From contig JAOUQA010000080.1 of NCBI GenBank assembly GCA_029879605.1, positions 1-7,864 of the forward strand: 7,864 nucleotides of DNA. Reading direction: 5' to 3'. The notes beneath the pieces are model-generated. The model saw nothing but the letters and a program-made list of their open reading frames with translations, was not told the origin of the DNA and did not search any database. Shown here in pieces: positions 1 to 5,370 of this stretch. The DNA is from Gammaproteobacteria bacterium. GTDB lineage: Bacteria; Pseudomonadota; Gammaproteobacteria; SZUA-229. Position 1 is the first letter of the stretch. The number at the start of each line of letters is the position of its first letter. A program made the translations under genes and the position numbers.

Positions 1-1
1 A

Positions 2-532
2 AAATGTAAGCTTGAACAGATCCCTGGACAGCATGGTGCACGACGTTCACGTTTATCTGATTATGCATTGCAGTTACGTGAAAAACAGAAAGTACGTCGT
101 ATTTATGGTGTACTTGAGCGTCAATTCCGTAATTACTACAAAAAAGCAGCAGCAAGAAAAGGTTCAACTGGTGAGAACCTGTTACAGATGCTGGAAACAC
201 GCCTTGATAATGTTGTTTACCGTAGTGGCTTTGGTTCAACTCGCTCAGAAGCGCGTCAGTTGATCAGTCATAAAGCTGTACTGGTAAATGACCAGGTGGT
301 TAACATTGCTTCTTATACTGTTCAGCCTGAAGATAAAATCTCGATTCGTGAAAAAGCTAAAAAGCAGACTCGAATCCAGGATTCTTTAAGCATGGCCAAG
401 CAGAATGGAATCGCTGAATGGATCAGCGTTGATGATAGCAAAATGGAAGCCGTATTTAAAAATATACCTGAGCGCAGTGATTTATCAGCCGATATTAATG
501 AATCACTGATCGTGGAATTGTACTCCAAATAA
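2..532 (+). CDS. rpsD: 30S ribosomal protein S4, 5' end cut off by the window
   Basis: S4 is a primary 16S rRNA-binding protein that nucleates assembly of the 30S body. In enterics it also represses the alpha operon translationally at a leader outside this window. The frame is open from base 2, starting KCKLEQIPGQHGARR, and runs 176 residues to TAA. By recalled alignment with the 206-residue E. coli protein, the first residue here corresponds to Lys31, so 30 N-terminal residues lie upstream and the full length would again be 206. The S4 RNA-binding domain is visible (TGENLLQMLETRLDNVVYR, then GFGSTRSEARQLISHKAVLVN), as is the typical end ERSDLSADINESLIVELYSK. A TTG codon at 68 could be mistaken for a start, but homology continues upstream of it. 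The gene is followed after 15 bases by rpoA, the usual alpha-operon order. Confidence 0.97.
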   Translation, partial: KCKLEQIPGQHGARRSRLSDYALQLREKQKVRRIYGVLERQFRNYYKKAAARKGSTGENLLQMLETRLDNVVYRSGFGSTRSEARQLISHKAVLVNDQVVNIASYTVQPEDKISIREKAKKQTRIQDSLSMAKQNGIAEWISVDDSKMEAVFKNIPERSDLSADINESLIVELYSK

Positions 533-538
533 GGGAGA
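531..538 (+). promoter_or_regulatory. Ribosome binding site of rpoA
   Basis: The purine-rich AAGGGAGA begins inside the rpsD stop codon and lies about 10 bases before the rpoA ATG at 548. This places the rpoA initiation signal at the very end of rpsD, consistent with closely linked translation of the two genes in one mRNA. Confidence 0.75.
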
Positions 539-547
539 CCTGTACGA

Positions 548-1546
548 ATGTCAGGAACAGCTGAAGAACTACTTACACCCCGTAATATTGATGTTCACTC
601 ATACAGTGAAAATCATGCCAAGGTAACACTTGAGCCACTTGAGCGTGGTTTTGGTCATACATTGGGTAATGCATTACGTCGTATATTATTATCATCAATT
701 GAAGGTTCAGCGATTATTGAAGCTGAAATTGATGGTGTATTGCATGAATACAGTGCAATTGAAGGTGTTCAGGAAGATGTTTTAGAAATCTTACTGAATC
801 TTAAAGGTGTTGCTATTCAGATGTATAACAAGAATGAGGCAACTCTTTCGCTGAATAAAAAAGGTATTGGTCCTGTAACGGCCGGTGACATTACAACTGA
901 TCACGACATCGAAATCAAAAATCCTGATCATGTAATTGCGAATTTAACAGCGAATGTTGAACTCAACATGACATTGAAAATCGCTAAAGGCCGTGGTTAT
1001 CAGCCTGCATCGATTCGCAAAGCAGATGCGCTGGAATCAGGTACAACTATCGGAGCTCTGAGTCTGGATGCTTCATATAGCCCGATAATTCGTGTTGCTT
1101 ACAATGTTGAAAGTGCACGTGTTGAGCAGCGCACTAACCTGGATAAATTAATTATTGATCTGGAAACTAATGGAACTGTTGATCCAGAAGAAACAATTCG
1201 TAATGCAGCAACTATATTGCAACAGCAATTAGCAGCATTTGTGAATCTGCAAAGTATTGAAGAAGCGGAAGCAGAATCTGAAGAAGCAGAAATTGATCCG
1301 ATTCTTCTGCGTCCAGTTGATGATCTTGAATTAACTGTACGTTCAGCTAACTGTTTGAAAGCTGAAAATATTTATTACATTGGTGATTTGATTCAACGTA
1401 CTGAGGTTGAGTTATTGAAAACACCAAACCTGGGTAAGAAGTCACTGACAGAAATTAAAGACGTTTTAGCATCTCATGGTTTGTCACTGGGTGTACGTCT
1501 GGAAAACTGGCCACCAGCTTCTATCAGAGAAAAAGAAGCGAGTTAA
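548..1546 (+). CDS. rpoA: DNA-directed RNA polymerase subunit alpha
   Basis: This is the alpha subunit, whose dimer scaffolds assembly of beta and beta' and whose C-terminal domain contacts UP elements and activators. It has 332 residues against 329 in E. coli. The N-terminal dimerisation domain is recognisable from residue 20 or so (KVTLEPLERGFGHTLGNALR, then RRILLSSIEGSA) to about 235. An acidic linker near 238-250 (EEAEAESEEAEIDP) leads to the C-terminal domain, with LTVRSANCLKAE and TPNLGKKSLTEIKDVLASHG. Counting back from the end, the arginine of LTVRSANC is residue 265, matching the DNA-contacting Arg265 of E. coli. The ATG at 548 has a good ribosome binding site and gives the expected N terminus. 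It sits between rpsD (15 bases upstream) and rplQ (31 bases downstream), so it is cotranscribed with both. Confidence 0.99.
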   Translation: MSGTAEELLTPRNIDVHSYSENHAKVTLEPLERGFGHTLGNALRRILLSSIEGSAIIEAEIDGVLHEYSAIEGVQEDVLEILLNLKGVAIQMYNKNEATLSLNKKGIGPVTAGDITTDHDIEIKNPDHVIANLTANVELNMTLKIAKGRGYQPASIRKADALESGTTIGALSLDASYSPIIRVAYNVESARVEQRTNLDKLIIDLETNGTVDPEETIRNAATILQQQLAAFVNLQSIEEAEAESEEAEIDPILLRPVDDLELTVRSANCLKAENIYYIGDLIQRTEVELLKTPNLGKKSLTEIKDVLASHGLSLGVRLENWPPASIREKEAS

Positions 1547-1564
1547 TCGTAGGTAGTCTACGTG

Positions 1565-1568
1565 AAGG
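1565..1568 (+). promoter_or_regulatory. Ribosome binding site of rplQ
   Basis: AAGG lies 9 bases before the rplQ ATG at 1578. Just upstream is a small inverted repeat, CGTAG (1548-1552) and CTACG (1558-1562), with a five-base loop in the 31-base rpoA-rplQ gap. It has no T-run and is too short to be called a terminator. Confidence 0.55.
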
Positions 1569-1577
1569 TAAAAGAAC

Positions 1578-1976
1578 ATGCGTCATCGTAAATCAGGTCG
1601 TCAATTAAACAGAAACAGCAGTCATCGTAAAGCGATGTTTCAGAACATGGCTAACTCACTGTTTCGTCATGAAGTTATTAAAACCACTTTGCCAAAAGCC
1701 AAAGAGCTTCGTCGAGTAGCTGAGCCTTTGATTACGATGGCAAAAGAAGACAGTGTTGCAAAACGTCGCCTGGCATTTGCCCGTATGCGTGACAAGGAAA
1801 TGGTCGGCAAATTATTTGCTGAACTTGCGCCGCGTTATAAGGATCGCCCCGGTGGTTACCTTCGTATCCTGAAATGCGGTTTCCGTTCAGGAGATGCAGC
1901 ACCAATGGCATACGTTGAATTGGTAGATCGTCCTGAATTATCAGATTCAGCTGAAGAAGTAGTTGTTGCAGAATAG
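1578..1976 (+). CDS. rplQ: 50S ribosomal protein L17
   Basis: L17 is a bacterial large-subunit protein bound to 23S rRNA near the exit-tunnel side. The protein has 132 residues (127 in E. coli) and opens with the family signature MRHRKSGRQLNRNSSHRKAM, followed by KTTLPKAKELRRVAEPLIT, RRLAFARMRD, and YLRILKCGFRSGDAAPMAYVELVDRPE. The C-terminal tail is acidic and a few residues longer than in E. coli, a variable part of this family. It is the last gene of the alpha operon: a hairpin terminator starts 24 bases after its stop. The frequent CGT arginine and GGT glycine codons fit a highly expressed gene, as in rpsD and rpoA. Confidence 0.99.
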   Translation: MRHRKSGRQLNRNSSHRKAMFQNMANSLFRHEVIKTTLPKAKELRRVAEPLITMAKEDSVAKRRLAFARMRDKEMVGKLFAELAPRYKDRPGGYLRILKCGFRSGDAAPMAYVELVDRPELSDSAEEVVVAE

Positions 1977-2000
1977 TTGTTCGGATAGATATTGAATCAG

Positions 2001-2030
2001 AAAAAAGCCGATCAAAGATCGGCTTTTTTT
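2001..2030 (+). terminator. Bidirectional intrinsic terminator after rplQ
   Basis: The perfect stem GCCGATC (2007-2013) pairs with GATCGGC (2017-2023) across an AAA loop. It is flanked by six A on the left and seven T on the right, so pairing can extend to 13 base pairs. On the plus strand it ends the rpsD-rpoA-rplQ mRNA. Read on the minus strand the same stem is followed by six T, and it lies 13 bases past the stop of the convergent gene at 2043, so it can serve both. Confidence 0.93.
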
Positions 2031-2042
2031 GTAGCTATTATT

Positions 2043-2810
2043 TTAAATTGCAATTTTTAAAAGCTCTTTAACACATGTGTTTATATTAGAGCTTAGACTG
2101 GTACTGCGTTTCAGAATGCTGTCAGGGTCCGTGGTTCGTTTGAGCCTGGTTTTAGTTGCAGGTTTAGATGTTAATAGAATGCATTTCGTACTTTTACTGG
2201 CAGGTTTTGACAACTTAAAAGCAGCAATAATTGCTTCGCCATTAAGTTCATCAATTTCTTTGCCAGTTATAATAATATCGTATCTTTTGTTTAGTACTAA
2301 CTCCAGGGCTTTAAGGCCATTGGTGCTGACTTCTATGGTTAATGGTAAAGATGAAAGTGATTCCTTTATTAGGTCGATATAGAGTTTCGATGATTCTATA
2401 ATTAATACATTATGCTTGTTTGGGGATATTTTATTTGTTATTTTGTTTAGTGCTTGCTGAATGTCGTTATAATGTGGACTGGTTTTGATGGTTTCTTTTT
2501 GTGTCTGTATCAGTAAGTCTATGAATAACAGGCAATGGTCAATGGACTGGTCAGAATTTAGTTCGCCCAGTGAGTGCTCCTTTTCAATAAAGTTTTCCAG
2601 TTCATGACAAATTATGGATATTATCGGGATGCCATGTGTTCCACCAGTGCCTTTAAGGCTATGAACCTGACGGTAGATTTCTTCATAGTTGTCGTTGGCA
2701 TTAAGCCCTAGTATTAGCTGTTCAATTTCCTCAGTTCTTGCAGGTAATTCTGCCAGGAATTCATTTTTTAGCTGTTCAAGCATCACCTGTACTGGGTTGA
2801 TTGTGTTCAT
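2043..2810 (-). CDS. Hpt domain protein fused to a degenerate receiver domain
   Basis: This is an unnamed signalling protein of 255 residues. Residues about 5-105 look like a histidine phosphotransfer (Hpt) domain: VHSLKGTGG carries the expected phospho-accepting histidine at residue 50 (codon 2661-2663), followed by the helix ICHELENFIE. Residues about 132-255 resemble a CheY-like receiver, with VLIIESSKLY as first strand, the fourth-strand-like ILLTSKPA keeping Thr214, and SILKRS keeping the conserved Lys234. Where family members have the phosphorylated Asp after the third strand (pattern DxxxxD), this protein reads YDIIITGKEI: glycine 183 replaces it, and the paired acidic residues of strand one are reduced to a single Glu139. 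I infer a phosphotransfer protein with a non-phosphorylatable receiver-like module. Start choice: the frame stays open to a TTG at 2915, but the extra 35 residues come from AT-rich DNA with no domain or ribosome binding site, so the ATG at 2808-2810 is preferred, though its own ribosome binding site is also weak. It is divergent from the gene at 2931. Confidence 0.85.
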   Translation of the reverse strand: MNTINPVQVMLEQLKNEFLAELPARTEEIEQLILGLNANDNYEEIYRQVHSLKGTGGTHGIPIISIICHELENFIEKEHSLGELNSDQSIDHCLLFIDLLIQTQKETIKTSPHYNDIQQALNKITNKISPNKHNVLIIESSKLYIDLIKESLSSLPLTIEVSTNGLKALELVLNKRYDIIITGKEIDELNGEAIIAAFKLSKPASKSTKCILLTSKPATKTRLKRTTDPDSILKRSTSLSSNINTCVKELLKIAI

Positions 2811-2930
2811 ATGTATAGTCTGCTGTCGTTGAAGTTTTGTTACGGAGTTCAAAATAATTACATGAATGTGATGAGTTAAGTAGAAATTTTTATATTTGTA
2901 TATATACATTAACAAAAGTATGTTTTATTT
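2811..2930. promoter_or_regulatory. Divergent intergenic region between the Hpt and cyclic-nucleotide-binding genes
   Basis: This 120-base AT-rich gap must hold the promoters of both divergent genes. It contains a perfect 12-base palindrome, TGTATATATACA (2897-2908), and a TATATT box at 2891-2896 on the plus strand, but no convincing -35 partner at normal spacing for either direction. No Shine-Dalgarno sequence precedes either start. The limits depend on the start chosen for the minus-strand gene. Confidence 0.4.
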
Positions 2931-3452
2931 ATGCTTTACTATCTGGAATGGGTATTCTGGTTATATGTTATGACATTAAAAATTTACGAGTGTAGCGAAA
3001 TTGAACTGGCTGAAATGTTGGAAAAAACCCGATGGGCTAAGAATTTCTCATGGGAACAGATATGTCAGATAAGTAGCCAGATGACAGCCTGCACAGCTGA
3101 TCGAGGCGATGTCATTTTTAGTGAGGGTGCAACAGATAATACTATGGGTATTGTGGTACAGGGTAAACTGGATATCGTGAAGGATGATATTGAAAATAAC
3201 CCTAAAGTAATTGCAAGTTTGTTTCCACCACAAAGTTTTGGAGAAATGTCATTAATTGATGGTGAACCGCGCTCGGCAGGTGTCGTGGCAAAATCAGATG
3301 TGTTGCTGCTTTTTCTAACTAAGGAAAAAATTCAGGAGCTGGCTGATACCAGGCCTTCATTAGCATTTAAGTTACTATGGATGGTAACAAAAATGCTGAG
3401 TCAGCGTCTGAGAAAAACCAGTGGCAGTTTAGTCGAGTATCTGGATGAATAG
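2931..3452 (+). CDS. Stand-alone cyclic-nucleotide-binding domain protein
   Basis: The protein of 173 residues has one recognisable domain, the cNMP-binding fold of the CRP/FNR and PKA regulatory-subunit families. GDVIFSEGATDNTMGIVVQG (about 59-78) is the first part of the beta barrel. FGEMSLIDGEPRSAGVVA (about 103-120) is the phosphate-binding cassette, with the glutamate and arginine that contact the ribose and phosphate of cAMP or cGMP in known members. After it only about 50 residues remain, largely a helix (LAFKLLWMVTKMLSQRLRK) like the CRP C-helix. No helix-turn-helix or catalytic domain follows, so it is not a CRP-type transcription factor and probably acts through a partner. Residues 1-13 (MLYYLEWVFWLYV) are unusually hydrophobic and no ribosome binding site precedes the ATG; an in-frame ATG at 2970 would give a 160-residue protein and may be the real start. 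It lies divergent from the Hpt gene and convergent with the large exported-protein gene. Confidence 0.85.
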   Translation: MLYYLEWVFWLYVMTLKIYECSEIELAEMLEKTRWAKNFSWEQICQISSQMTACTADRGDVIFSEGATDNTMGIVVQGKLDIVKDDIENNPKVIASLFPPQSFGEMSLIDGEPRSAGVVAKSDVLLLFLTKEKIQELADTRPSLAFKLLWMVTKMLSQRLRKTSGSLVEYLDE

Positions 3453-3465
3453 AGTTTGCAGAGTC

Positions 3466-3491
3466 AAAAAAAGGCTGGCAGTGCCAGCCTT
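3466..3491 (-). terminator. Intrinsic terminator of the exported coiled-coil gene
   Basis: AAGGCTGGCA (3471-3480) and TGCCAGCCTT (3482-3491) form a 10-base-pair inverted repeat, most likely folding with a five-base loop. On the minus strand it is followed by seven T (A-run 3466-3472 on the plus strand), giving a good terminator 9 bases after the stop of the 3501-5096 gene. In the plus direction the hairpin lies 18 bases after the 3452 stop but lacks a proper T-run, so it should work less well for the cyclic-nucleotide-binding gene. Confidence 0.88.
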
Positions 3492-3500
3492 AGATATTGA

Positions 3501-5096
3501 TTAGTTGATTGTGTCTGATTCACAGACAAACCAGTCATATTGATTACCTGAATCCCAGCAGCAACTTCTGTTACCAGTGGTTTCAGGGTCGCACATTGAA
3601 CATCCCCATTTTCGAATACCTGTGAAGCCTGAAGTAGAATCAGCAATACATGATGCGTCATCTACATTGACAGCAAAGCCATCAAGTAGAGCAGTTGATT
3701 TTGTCTGCCTGTTAATTTGAGATGTGATACCAAAGACCTGTATCCATGTGTGATTGCTGTCCAGATTGTAACCAAAAGTAATCAGTCTCTGCGCATCAGC
3801 CTGTGATTTAGCTCGCCACCAGTTTAAACCTCGATTTTTACAAAAATTTTGATGTTGATTAAGGTCGGCGCAAGGTGGGGTTTTCCAGAAATAAACAGTT
3901 CGTCCATCCTGTGTATATTCAGCATGTACGCCTGTTAAATCGACTGGAATGAAATCACTGGTTGCTAGAGCAGTTACTTCTGAGCTTAAAGCTGTAAATT
4001 GTTGTGACAATGTATTTAGTTGTTGATCATGTTGTAAAGTACGTTGCTCAAGATTGGCAATGCTGTTGTTTAAGCTACTGATTAATGCTGTTATTTGGGT
4101 TGTTTCAGCTGTTAGCAGCAAAATTTCATTCATCATGCCGTCAAGTGCGATTGAGTTTTCTGAAATAGCTGTATTAATGTCAGTCAGTTTCTGTGAAAGT
4201 GATTCTGCCAGTATTTTAAGTTCCTGATCAAGACCAGATACCTGAGCTTTTAACCATGATAATTCGTTGTTAATAGTTGTCATGTCTGAATTATGACTGA
4301 TGGACAGGTTGATTAAATCCTGTGAAATAGATGAAATCTGGTTATTTGATTCCTGTAGCTGTGTTAAAGCATTACGTAATTCATCTTCATTAGATGTTAC
4401 TTTGTCCTGAAGAGTGATTATTTCATTATTTAGAGACGTAACTTTCAGTTTTAAATCACTTGTAGTTAAAGTAAGTGATGCTATATCTGCACTATTGGCA
4501 TTAATCAGTTTCCGGCTCTCTTCGATCATTGTTAACAGCATCTGATCCTGATTTGTGTTCTGGGTCTGGTTGTTGCTGATCACAGATTGATTGGCTTCAA
4601 TCATGTTGAAAAGTAGTTGATCCTGTGAATTACTTTGTTGGTTATTTTGATCGATTTGAGATGTATTCGATGTGATCATGTCCATGAAGGAAGCAACCAT
4701 ATCTAAAATCGACTGATTTTGTTGCACATATAATTTCTGATTGCTGTCAATCAGTGATTTATTGGATTCAATCATAGCGATTAATTGAGCGTCCTGATTG
4801 ATATTGTCCAGGTGATTGGATTCAATCATAGCGGTCAATTGAATGTTCTGATTGATATTGTCCTCTTGATTGGACTCAATTAATGCCTTGTTTTCTTCAA
4901 TTAAAACAAGAAGGCTGGCAAATGGCTGACCATTATGAAGATTCTCATTTTGATGGCTGGTTGAATGTGTATCAGACACTGCCTGTTTATTAGAGTGGTT
5001 ATCCCTGTTGTTTGAGCTTGTTGCTAGGATATTGCCACTCATGAGAAAAGTCATGGTGATTAGAATAACAGTAAGTTTTTTGATAATGTAACGCAT
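3501..5096 (-). CDS. Exported coiled-coil repeat protein with cysteine-rich C-terminal domain
   Basis: I do not recognise a named family. The protein has 531 residues. Residues 1-25 are a Sec-type signal peptide (KK at 6-7, hydrophobic stretch to about 20, likely cleavage after NILA); there is no lipobox cysteine. Residues 26-60 are a low-complexity polar linker. Residues 65-380 are Asn/Gln/Ser-rich with heptad-spaced Ile, Leu and Met, predicted as a long coiled coil; 65-189 consist of repeats starting (M/L)IExN. Residues 381-531 form a separate domain rich in Trp and holding all eight cysteines (409, 419, 483, 499, 502, 512, 513, 525), implying up to four disulfides in an extracytoplasmic compartment. 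The segment CKNRGLNWWRAKSQADAQRL and the end WFVCE recall a C-type-lectin-like fold, but this is only a resemblance by eye. There is no visible membrane anchor, sorting signal or autotransporter barrel. The ATG at 5096 has a good ribosome binding site (AGAGGA). Role inferred, with low certainty: a surface or secreted fibre with a binding tip. Confidence 0.82.
   Translation of the reverse strand: MRYIIKKLTVILITMTFLMSGNILATSSNNRDNHSNKQAVSDTHSTSHQNENLHNGQPFASLLVLIEENKALIESNQEDNINQNIQLTAMIESNHLDNINQDAQLIAMIESNKSLIDSNQKLYVQQNQSILDMVASFMDMITSNTSQIDQNNQQSNSQDQLLFNMIEANQSVISNNQTQNTNQDQMLLTMIEESRKLINANSADIASLTLTTSDLKLKVTSLNNEIITLQDKVTSNEDELRNALTQLQESNNQISSISQDLINLSISHNSDMTTINNELSWLKAQVSGLDQELKILAESLSQKLTDINTAISENSIALDGMMNEILLLTAETTQITALISSLNNSIANLEQRTLQHDQQLNTLSQQFTALSSEVTALATSDFIPVDLTGVHAEYTQDGRTVYFWKTPPCADLNQHQNFCKNRGLNWWRAKSQADAQRLITFGYNLDSNHTWIQVFGITSQINRQTKSTALLDGFAVNVDDASCIADSTSGFTGIRKWGCSMCDPETTGNRSCCWDSGNQYDWFVCESDTIN
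4530..4904 (-). repeat. Repeat ladder coding 25-18-25-32-25-residue units
   Basis: Within the exported protein, units beginning (M/L)(I/V)xxx start at residues 65, 90, 108, 133, 165 and 190, giving lengths 25, 18, 25, 32 and 25. The lengths differ by exactly seven residues, so units gain or lose whole heptads. Typical content is MIESN, then a variable number of heptads, then NQDxQL. At DNA level the 54-base blocks 4776-4829 and 4830-4883 are about 80% identical (43 of 54 by hand count), showing recent tandem duplication; the other units are related mainly at protein level. Confidence 0.85.
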
Positions 5097-5100
5097 GATA

Positions 5101-5107
5101 ATCCTCT
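5101..5107 (-). promoter_or_regulatory. Ribosome binding site of the exported protein gene
   Basis: On the minus strand AGAGGAT ends 4 bases before the ATG at 5096, and its GAGG core is 6 bases away. It supports this start, which also yields a proper signal peptide. Confidence 0.75.
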
Positions 5108-5137
5108 AAAACCAAAGTTAAGATTTGAAATAGAAGT

Positions 5138-5176
5138 GTTATCAATTGTTTGGCGTTATCAAATTGTTATCTGGCG
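5138..5176. repeat. Tandem imperfect direct repeat upstream of the exported gene
   Basis: Two head-to-tail copies built on GTTATCA..ATTGTT..TGGCG occupy 5138-5155 and 5155-5176. The second has a few extra bases (ATC before TGGCG, and one extra A). The pair lies 42 to 80 bases upstream of the minus-strand ATG at 5096, a position suitable for an operator. No regulator can be named from the sequence. Confidence 0.5.
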
Positions 5177-5177
5177 A

Positions 5178-5205
5178 TATTCAATAGTGATTATATGGGT
5201 ATAAT
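5178..5205 (+). promoter_or_regulatory. Possible sigma-70 promoter toward fdxA
   Basis: A perfect TATAAT (5200-5205) has a poor -35 candidate, TATTCA (5178-5183), at a 16-base spacing. If active, the fdxA transcript would have a leader of about 160 bases. In AT-rich DNA a chance match is quite possible. Confidence 0.3.
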
Positions 5206-5333
5206 CCAGAATACCAATCTAATTATAGTTGTGTAATGACTATTTGCACCCCCTAAACAGGTGGCTAGGCTGCCAGCATCCGAAGAAGTATGATACGGTT
5301 CTCATTAAATCAGTCAAAGATATTAGTGTATAA

Positions 5334-5346
5334 GATAATAATTATT
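5334..5346. promoter_or_regulatory. Fur-box-like 6-1-6 element upstream of fdxA
   Basis: GATAAT (5334-5339), one A, then ATTATT (5341-5346) matches the GATAAT-N-ATTATC core of the ferric uptake regulator box at 11 of the 12 specified bases. It ends 24 bases before the fdxA ATG. The upstream third hexamer of a full 19-base box is poorly matched (2 of 6). An iron-dependent operator before an iron-sulfur ferredoxin gene would make sense, but AT-rich DNA produces such matches by chance. Confidence 0.3.
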
Positions 5347-5370
5347 TTCTGGTAGTGGACTGGGGGGCAT

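Noticed and set aside
68..532. A 154-residue gene starting at TTG 68
   Set aside because: Codons upstream in the same frame (from base 2) encode conserved S4 sequence, so this is just the internal part of rpsD cut by the window edge.
2077..2382. Plus-strand open frame of 101 codons inside the Hpt gene
   Set aside because: It is antisense to a gene with recognisable domains, has no ribosome binding site of note, and its product has no motif.
2811..2915. N-terminal extension of the Hpt protein to TTG 2915
   Set aside because: The extra 35 residues are low-complexity, come from AT-rich promoter-like DNA, have no ribosome binding site and lie outside the Hpt domain.
4776..4883. CRISPR-like or non-coding tandem repeat
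   Set aside because: The two 54-base blocks are contiguous without spacers, stay in frame and encode a coiled-coil repeat.
5262..5274. Sigma-54 type promoter (TGGC ... TGC) upstream of fdxA
   Set aside because: The GG and GC elements are about 9 bases apart instead of the required 12, so the match does not hold.
5246..5277. Small structured RNA or riboswitch in the GC-richer patch before fdxA
   Set aside because: Only four-base-pair stems (CACC/GGTG and TGGC/GCCA) can be drawn, they compete with each other, and no known aptamer core is visible.
5329..5336. Close promoter -10 (TATAAG or TAAGAT) for fdxA
   Set aside because: No acceptable -35 lies 15-19 bases upstream, so it cannot be supported from sequence, although an activator-dependent promoter remains possible.
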